From: Coemansia sp. RSA 1804 | Lineage: Eukaryota; Kickxellomycota; Kickxellomycetes; Kickxellales; Kickxellaceae | Length of the DNA stretch: 10,840 nucleotides | Direction: 5' to 3' | Assembly (NCBI GenBank): GCA_027578815.1 | Contig: JANBTH010000828.1 | Span: 1 to 10,840, forward strand | In this document: positions 7,401-10,840 of the stretch, one piece after another | Layout of the letters: each line of letters opens with the position of its first letter | Position numbering within the stretch: the stretch's first letter is position 1 | The notes under the pieces: generated by a model | What the model saw: the letters and a program-made list of their open reading frames with translations, nothing else | Databases searched by the model: none | Told to the model about the DNA's origin: nothing | Made by a program: the position numbers and the translations under genes

Positions 7401-10138
7401 GTCTCCTTCGCCCGCTGCGCGTCAACCAGGTCCTGGTCCTCCTTGCTCAGCTTGCGCGCAATGTTCTTCTTCCGCGCGATCTCCTCCTTCACCTGCTCCG
7501 CCCACAGGTCGTCCTTGTTCTTGGCCGTGCGCGCAGTCCCCTGCGTGCGCCGCTTGGCCTCGACCGGGTCAAGGTGCAGCTGGTCCGCCGGCGTCCTCCA
7601 CACCGCCAGGTCGTCCGCCGTGAGCTGCGAGATCGCGGCCGGGTCGATGCTGTCGTGCGCGTATTCGAGCACCCGCTGCGCCACGGCCTCCCCGCCAATG
7701 AACACCAGATCCTTGATCAGATTCAGCGCCGCCTGCCCGCGCTCGTCCATCGTCGGCGCCTCCAGCGCATCCACCACGCACTGCCTCAGCGCAGGGAGGT
7801 TGTCGCGGCACAGGTCGCCCGGATCAACCGATGCGCTCTGAATCAACGACACCCACGCGCTGGTCTTCCCGCTCTCCGCTACAACCGCCCGGTGGTGCGC
7901 CGCCAGCGCCATCGCGACCAGCGCACGCCGTCTGAGTATCTCATCACCGGTGTCGCCGCCGCCGTTGGATGAGGAGATCCCTGCCGCCGCGGCACCGAGG
8001 ATCTCGGACCACCTGGCAGACCGAAGGACACTGGCCTCCGTCGCCAGCGACGCCGTCATCTCCGCGAACAGCGGGGCCTCCAGCAGCCTCCAGAGCCGCA
8101 GAGCGTCGAGCCGGCTCATCGTGGCAAGGGCGCCGATGGCCGCGCGAACAACCTGCTTCCCGTCGGACTCGTCGGACGGGCGGTGGCAGGCCACCCAGAG
8201 CAGCAGGTCGGCCACCCGCGGATCGTCGCACCCGTCGGCAAACAGCGTGGTTGCGCACCGCAGCAGCCAGGACGTCTCGCGCAGCCCACCGCACTTGTGG
8301 AACACCTTGTCCCACAGAACCAGCGACTTCTCCGTGCCCACCACCGCGTCAACCAGCCGCGCGCCATCCACGCCGGCAACACCAACACGATCCCCGCTGT
8401 CGCGCCTTGCTGCCGTCAGTCGGAGGGGCAGCGCAAACCCAACGTGCGCCTCCAGCGTGCCGCCGCTCGCCGCCAGCGGGGCGGCCGTCGATTTCTCGGC
8501 AGTCGCGGCCAGCTGGGCGACAAGCGGGAGCACGTGCGCGGCCATCCACTGCGACCCCGCGATGTCGGCAACACCGCTGTCCAGCGGACCAAAGATGGCC
8601 CACAACGGCTCGCCCACCGCATCCGCCGCCCAGCCGCGTCGGACAACGGCCGAGCGCTCGGGAAGCGCCAGTCCCTTCCGTGCAGCTTCTGCGAAGACCC
8701 CGAGGATCTCCTCGCACTCCCCGCGCCCCTCCGCGTCGCTGGCCCCGGCGGCCGCAAGATGGCCGATGACTACACCCACGTGCTTGCCTATTGCCGAGAA
8801 CAGCGCACGCACCGGCGCCTCCTGCGTCTCCTTTGCTGCCATCTTCAGCAGCGCCGCCAGGATCACCGCCGAGGAGGCCCACGACCCATTACCGCTGGCC
8901 CGCACATCGCCCAGCAGCCCATACAGCAGCGCGCGGTGCTCGGGCTGCGCGTAGCTGCCGCGCACAAGGGGGCCCGTGACGGTCTCCGCAGCACTCCGCG
9001 CCGCCTCGCTGGTTCTGGGAACCCCCGCGAGATAGGCAAACAGATTGGCCGCCGACCCGCGCACACTGGCGTTGGAGCTCTTCAGCAGACTGGACGCCAG
9101 CGGCTCGGCGAACACGTCAGCCCAAAGCCTGGTCAGGTCAAACTGCGTTGCATCCAGCGCCTGCAGCAGCCAGAGACACGTGGGCAGCACGGTCTCTGGC
9201 GAGCGGACGAGCATTTTTGAAATCGACGGGCCGAACAGGGCTCCGAAGTCGTCGCCCACGAGTAGCTGGAGAAAGTCGCGCAGATCCGATACGCTTGAGT
9301 AAGATACGGGAGTCTTTGCGCAGATCAGCACCCGATCGATGTACCCGACAATGGCGTCCTTGAACCCACTCATCCTCCTCCTCGCATTCTCGTCCCCCTG
9401 GATCCGTCGCTCCGTGCTGACTGCGTTGCCGATCAGCACGGCGGCCTCGGGGCCGGCGTTCTCGGGGCTTGTGAGAACCGCCAGCATCGGGCGCGTCATC
9501 CTCGGGTGCGCGCGGATCGTGCGCCACAGATCGCGGTGCGCGCTCCATGAGATATACCCAACCTTGGTTCTGTGCATCCCCGGGAGCGCTGGCGAAACGC
9601 CCCACAGAAGCCTGGCAGCCATGAGCACCAGCTTCTTCCACAGGTCGTCGGCGTCGGCGGCGGCCATCATGCCGGCCAAATCAACGCCATCCTTGGCAAC
9701 CAATCCCGCACGCTCCCCGAGCGCCAGGTGGACCCACGCGAGAATCGAGAATCGGTACGCCGCGGTTGTTGCAATATCGTCCGGATGCCCCGCACCATTG
9801 GCTTTTTTCCTCGGTTGCGCCGTCTCCACCATCGGCTCCAGCACCGCGACCATCGCCTTGACAAACACGTCGCGCTTCTTTGCCGCCAGCTCCCTCAGCA
9901 CATCCAGCACCGCATGTCGTGACGCCTTGTCCACGTATAGACCAACGGTCCCCCGCAGCACCAGTATCAGCCCCAGGAGCTCCTTATCCTCCATCGGATG
10001 CCCTCTAATCGCCCCGGTCACTTTGTTCTTCAGCAGCACGTTTCTGCCCTTCACGCTCGATGTCAGCGACTCCGTCGACACCGCCTGCAAAAACGACTTC
10101 CATGAAAAGCCGCTGTCGCCTCCGTCCGCTTCGCTCAT
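1409..10138 (-). CDS. GCN1: GCN1, ribosome-binding HEAT-repeat activator of the eIF2-alpha kinase GCN2
   Basis: Single uninterrupted frame of 2909 codons plus TGA. GCN1 binds translating or collided ribosomes in the cytoplasm and, with GCN20, relays uncharged tRNA to GCN2, starting general amino-acid control. What the sequence shows: HEAT repeats throughout; a charged helical linker at about residues 860-916 (Asp-Leu-Trp at 877-879, then Lys/Arg/Glu-rich); an eEF3-like HEAT region at about 1510-1880 containing QWRTKKGSVEMLG (Trp1594), CAPKQLS and DAPSLALV; an acidic insert at 1955-1980; and the region matching the GCN2-RWD-binding domain, with ITGPLIRIVGDR ending at Arg2479. Eight Asp (2882-2889) lie near the C-terminus. 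These motifs match GCN1 family members I remember. Yeast and human GCN1 are about 2670 residues, so this copy is longer and looks complete at both ends. Start: the first ATG (10138) has A at -3; an in-frame TTG lies four codons upstream, directly after an in-frame TAG (10151-10153). A fused or truncated copy is unlikely. Confidence 0.96.
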   Translation of the reverse strand: MSEADGGDSGFSWKSFLQAVSTESLTSSVKGRNVLLKNKVTGAIRGHPMEDKELLGLILVLRGTVGLYVDKASRHAVLDVLRELAAKKRDVFVKAMVAVLEPMVETAQPRKKANGAGHPDDIATTAAYRFSILAWVHLALGERAGLVAKDGVDLAGMMAAADADDLWKKLVLMAARLLWGVSPALPGMHRTKVGYISWSAHRDLWRTIRAHPRMTRPMLAVLTSPENAGPEAAVLIGNAVSTERRIQGDENARRRMSGFKDAIVGYIDRVLICAKTPVSYSSVSDLRDFLQLLVGDDFGALFGPSISKMLVRSPETVLPTCLWLLQALDATQFDLTRLWADVFAEPLASSLLKSSNASVRGSAANLFAYLAGVPRTSEAARSAAETVTGPLVRGSYAQPEHRALLYGLLGDVRASGNGSWASSAVILAALLKMAAKETQEAPVRALFSAIGKHVGVVIGHLAAAGASDAEGRGECEEILGVFAEAARKGLALPERSAVVRRGWAADAVGEPLWAIFGPLDSGVADIAGSQWMAAHVLPLVAQLAATAEKSTAAPLAASGGTLEAHVGFALPLRLTAARRDSGDRVGVAGVDGARLVDAVVGTEKSLVLWDKVFHKCGGLRETSWLLRCATTLFADGCDDPRVADLLLWVACHRPSDESDGKQVVRAAIGALATMSRLDALRLWRLLEAPLFAEMTASLATEASVLRSARWSEILGAAAAGISSSNGGGDTGDEILRRRALVAMALAAHHRAVVAESGKTSAWVSLIQSASVDPGDLCRDNLPALRQCVVDALEAPTMDERGQAALNLIKDLVFIGGEAVAQRVLEYAHDSIDPAAISQLTADDLAVWRTPADQLHLDPVEAKRRTQGTARTAKNKDDLWAEQVKEEIARKKNIARKLSKEDQDLVDAQRAKETRIRGHVDRVHSGLLRGLAVVRAVVEGSASVASASMLELVRIVVKRAVIGGGGVARELAGREIVATMVALAGVADGLDADMRLPLTMGLLRARGFECVVPDNWMRETMESLATRVYYRLRVNCEASPLPPAGFNFLLPFMQATAELGGWGKRAATKKGVVEEHDEYAQMDSASEQLSMAVALLSFHAHFGNVEAMPRKEMLDLMVLVMATQPALLAGCRDTMVKMAEEMEGSDTPLERDALLAGLVQPDSAVRGACLLALDYVDLTDLDYSAPLWANVGGRGSDTVALEQNAELAQALWADNGMEAVPALVADLVPLLGSAASEVRGCAARSIGLAVREAREQGDEDGGAAMVAVALDELVRAYSAWHVSLEPEYDEYGIVVAGTQNRADTAEPRVAVADALYHLAPELGTADQVNAVIRFLVEDGVLGERSERVRAHMLAAGARAVSLEHGHQWSAQLMPTLERFLAERDRRTVAYDRIREGVVVLLGRLAQHLPGGAENDARVADAVDRLVATLATPSEAVQSAVGDCLPPLAKRIDEPKFAALVEAVLGRTLEGAKYSDRRGGAFGLAGLVRGRGLAALKRYGVIDRLRAACEDRRAQTQQQRQGALFAYETLASTVGRLFEPYVIQFIPQLLELFGDGSGDVRDAALDTARAIMGSISGHGVKLVLPAALAGLGADQWRTKKGSVEMLGSMAFCAPKQLSISLPRVVPSIIDALTDTHGQVSAAARQALLRFGDVIHNPEIQAIVPAILAALDDPAKQTDAALRTLLHTAFVHYVDAPSLALVVPVLERGMRERNASTKRSAAQIMGSMATLTDPKDLAPYLGSLVPLVRGVLVDPVPEARATAAKALGSLVQRLGEEQFPSLVADLIKVLKGGDASGVDRAGAAQGLSEVLAGVGVGRLEGLLPEVLASCNGAAQVPVREGFMTLLIYLPTTFGDDFRRFLPQVLAPVLAGLADENELVRVAAMRAGRILVVSYSVTEADVILPELLAALGHALWRIRQSSIELLGEFLYRMAGITGKQAERDREAARELFFAAHGGDSDAEEAGAGEEKEDEDDADNEAEEEAAISSNLREVLNEKLGVDRCQAVLAALYVARSDVSALVRQASFGVWKSIVHNTPRTVRESLSSIMEIVLVGLSSADYDRRTSAARTLGDLVHKLGEAVMSRVVPILRKALSATGGGGSSGVRHGVFVGLAEILHSTGKAYVDDYADAMVPLVRRGLCDADAAVREAAAAAFNALQQAVGPRAVDAVVPPLLAALTQRDGGALAGGDLDGIDAASALEALRELMAVRASAVFPVLIPTLTARPISTFNARALASLIQVSGGGVLGRRLPHILTAVFESLPIHHAAGDADAEAALRETVRVVVGQAAADEATLDTLMLKFHEMVKVGEGVDLAAATQDASRVAEACFAMEALCRAFGPNSAARGRSVLGAHVADWLRILIDLLAAPSPHVVRAAWAALDALCRAVPKDDYDGYVGPVSRAVQHATDQVLPRTRRTMPGFDLARGIGPLLPIYAQGLLAGSPDTKERAVRGMARLVRFTDPSALRLFATGITGPLIRIVGDRNPPNVKAAILSTLGLLLAQVPALMRPFLPQLQRTFVRALAEPDDIVRQRAAAALAALIPLQARLDPLVAELTAGLSKQQAGADDDLGMRMAALKAVCAVFHAPGAAALSAASVQTLEAVVLARGEFSALGSAAANSDHRWRALRSRAFGGLCAILPGDVAARMVVQHAIADPAGAGAGDAGLVQGLRMEFLAAVLAQAPGLVRASDDLQQRISGCVDRALLAPGGGGGQAALQAAGVAKAMLLAPRGAPAVLPGDSPLAQQLCRALVRVVSLGGADQHAVDADVLQAALLALKALAKRRFRETVEPVRDAVVGAAVALVRSRNIPVKLAAERCVLYALRLARVPAAAGGDEDEAFDGGLDGLDSYVAGVGGPESDAGRTVLDYHRRVMSKLADATRELDYVSDDDDDDDDAGNSSLGIGGDDGFAAAADI
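1472..1495 (-). repeat. Asp8-coding trinucleotide repeat in the GCN1 C-terminus
   Basis: Eight consecutive Asp codons (residues 2882-2889). The five central ones are a pure (GAC)5 tract on the coding strand (1478-1492), flanked by GAT codons. It sits in an acidic tail just before the Ala-rich C-terminal residues. Such a short trinucleotide run can vary in length between strains by slippage. Confidence 0.8.
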
Positions 10139-10477
10139 TATTGATTCCAACTAGATAGATTTTGATGTAACCAAAAAATGCCCTCTGCTAGCTTTTTTGG
10201 ATTCAGAATGTAAAGCCAATGTAGGCCCGCGCAACTATATCCCTGTTAGTGTCGGATAATAAAAATAAAAGACCACAACACTGCACCTTGTACAAATCGA
10301 CGAGTATTGAAAATTCTGAAAAAAAGGATAAACTGCGAATTGATTAATGTCTGAGAAGAAAAAAGTTTTATAAAGCAAATCCTTAACAAAAAGCGAGATA
10401 GTAAAACCAGGCTGCAGTTGTAGGCGTTTTCCTTTATGCGTAGTTTGTGTGCTGCGGTTTCAAGAAATAATCTTTTC
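10139..10477 (-). promoter_or_regulatory. AT-rich GCN1 leader and proximal promoter, free of upstream ATGs
   Basis: Reading upstream of the GCN1 start on the minus strand, no ATG occurs until 10478-10480, so any mRNA starting within this stretch has no upstream AUG. The composition changes sharply from the GC-rich CDS to AT-rich DNA at the start codon. An inverted CCAAT (10216-10220, seen as ATTGG on the gene strand) and T-rich tracts at 10174-10198 and 10258-10270 are present. The transcription start is unknown. Confidence 0.5.
10366..10372 (-). promoter_or_regulatory. Possible TATA box of GCN1
   Basis: TATAAAA on the minus strand, about 230 bp upstream of the GCN1 ATG, followed immediately by a pyrimidine-rich stretch (10352-10365). 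A TATA element followed by a CT-rich initiator tract is a common fungal promoter layout. In AT-rich DNA such a heptamer can arise by chance. Confidence 0.25.
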
Positions 10478-10635
10478 CATATCGATATGGATTGCGTTTC
10501 AACAACGGCAGCGAATTATTTGCCTTGAGTGCTCTTTCTAACCCACTGCGGTTCAGACAACCTTAGAAACAAGAGATCCATTGCTTTTCTAATAGCAGTA
10601 AATAAAAAAGGTTACTGATCTAACCGAGAGTTAGC

Positions 10636-10640
10636 AAAAA
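10636..10640 (-). terminator. Pol III terminator of the tRNA-Ala gene
   Basis: Five T on the minus strand, starting 5 nt beyond the last tRNA base. This is the usual termination signal for RNA polymerase III. A weak 5-bp hairpin (10620-10634) follows it. Confidence 0.8.
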
Positions 10641-10644
10641 TAAG

Positions 10645-10716
10645 TGGAGACTCGGGGGATCGATCCCCGGACCTCTCGCATGCAAAGCGAGCGTTCTACC
10701 ACTGAACTAAATCCCC
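10645..10716 (-). tRNA. tRNA-Ala, anticodon UGC
   Basis: A 72-nt cloverleaf folds fully: 7-bp acceptor stem, GTTC/GAAC D-stem, CTCGC/GCGAG anticodon stem with loop TTTGCAT (anticodon TGC at 10684-10682), 5-nt variable loop, and CGGGG/CCCCG T-stem. The third acceptor pair is G:U, the classic identity element read by alanyl-tRNA synthetase, and the discriminator base is A. There is no intron and no encoded CCA, as expected for a eukaryotic nuclear gene. The internal A box (TAGTTCAGTGG) and B box (GGGATCGATCC) are present. The T loop begins with A instead of T, a variant that I recall also occurring in some animal tRNA-Ala genes. It reads GCA and, by wobble, other Ala codons; the neighbouring GCN1 CDS is very rich in Ala. 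Confidence 0.95.
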
Positions 10717-10840
10717 ATTAGAAGTGTCTAACAACCGCCTAAACAGCTAATTTCAAATTTTTCATTTTGTAAATTATACGATTTTTTAATATTTCTATTT
10801 AGCCCTTCATTTTGTTACCGAAATTACTTTATTTATATAA
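10717..10840. other. AT-rich flank upstream of the tRNA gene
   Basis: Short AT-rich stretch with no open frame of note. A small hairpin (stem TTAGA/TCTAA, 10718-10731) sits directly at the tRNA 5' end. I see nothing else. Confidence 0.6.

Noticed and set aside
6299..7972. 557-codon open frame on the plus strand
   Set aside because: Same aligned antisense frame of GCN1 and the same explanation.
10139..10150. Four-codon N-terminal extension of GCN1 starting at TTG
   Set aside because: The first codon is TTG, an unlikely eukaryotic start, while the ATG at 10138 has a good context with A at -3.
10636..10716. Functional link between tRNA-Ala and GCN1 because GCN2 senses uncharged tRNA
   Set aside because: tRNA genes are scattered widely in fungal genomes; adjacency alone is no evidence for joint regulation.

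Overview
This is a eukaryotic nuclear window dominated by one very large, intron-free gene. It fills positions 1409-10138 on the minus strand and encodes the ribosome-bound HEAT-repeat protein GCN1, the activator of the eIF2-alpha kinase GCN2. The high GC and GC-ending codons of the gene, its single exon over 8.7 kb, the AT-rich flanks and a nearby tRNA gene without encoded CCA fit a fungus with a GC-rich, intron-poor genome. A Kickxellomycotina-like early-diverging fungus is my best guess. That placement is an inference from composition and gene structure, not from a diagnostic marker.

Layout from left to right. Positions 1-1408 hold no gene I can support: this is the region downstream of GCN1, with pyrimidine tracts, G/C homopolymers (one of 16 C), an exact 17-bp direct repeat and splice-like signals on the plus strand. 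A yeast-like polyadenylation signal for GCN1 lies at 1350-1361. Positions 1409-10138 are the GCN1 CDS (2909 codons plus stop). Positions 10139-10635 are its AT-rich leader and promoter; about 340 bp next to the start carry no upstream ATG on the gene strand. Positions 10645-10716 are a complete tRNA-Ala(UGC) gene on the minus strand with a Pol III terminator at 10636-10640. The last 124 bases are AT-rich and featureless.

Functionally, GCN1 with its partner GCN20 sits on stalled or collided ribosomes and lets GCN2 respond to uncharged tRNA during amino-acid starvation. The adjacent tRNA-Ala is probably a positional coincidence. I found no mobile element, CRISPR array, gene cluster or new multi-gene system. 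What deserves a second look is in the details of the GCN1 protein (altered GDR motif, acidic insert, Asp tail), its extreme codon avoidance, and the unusual 1.4-kb downstream region.
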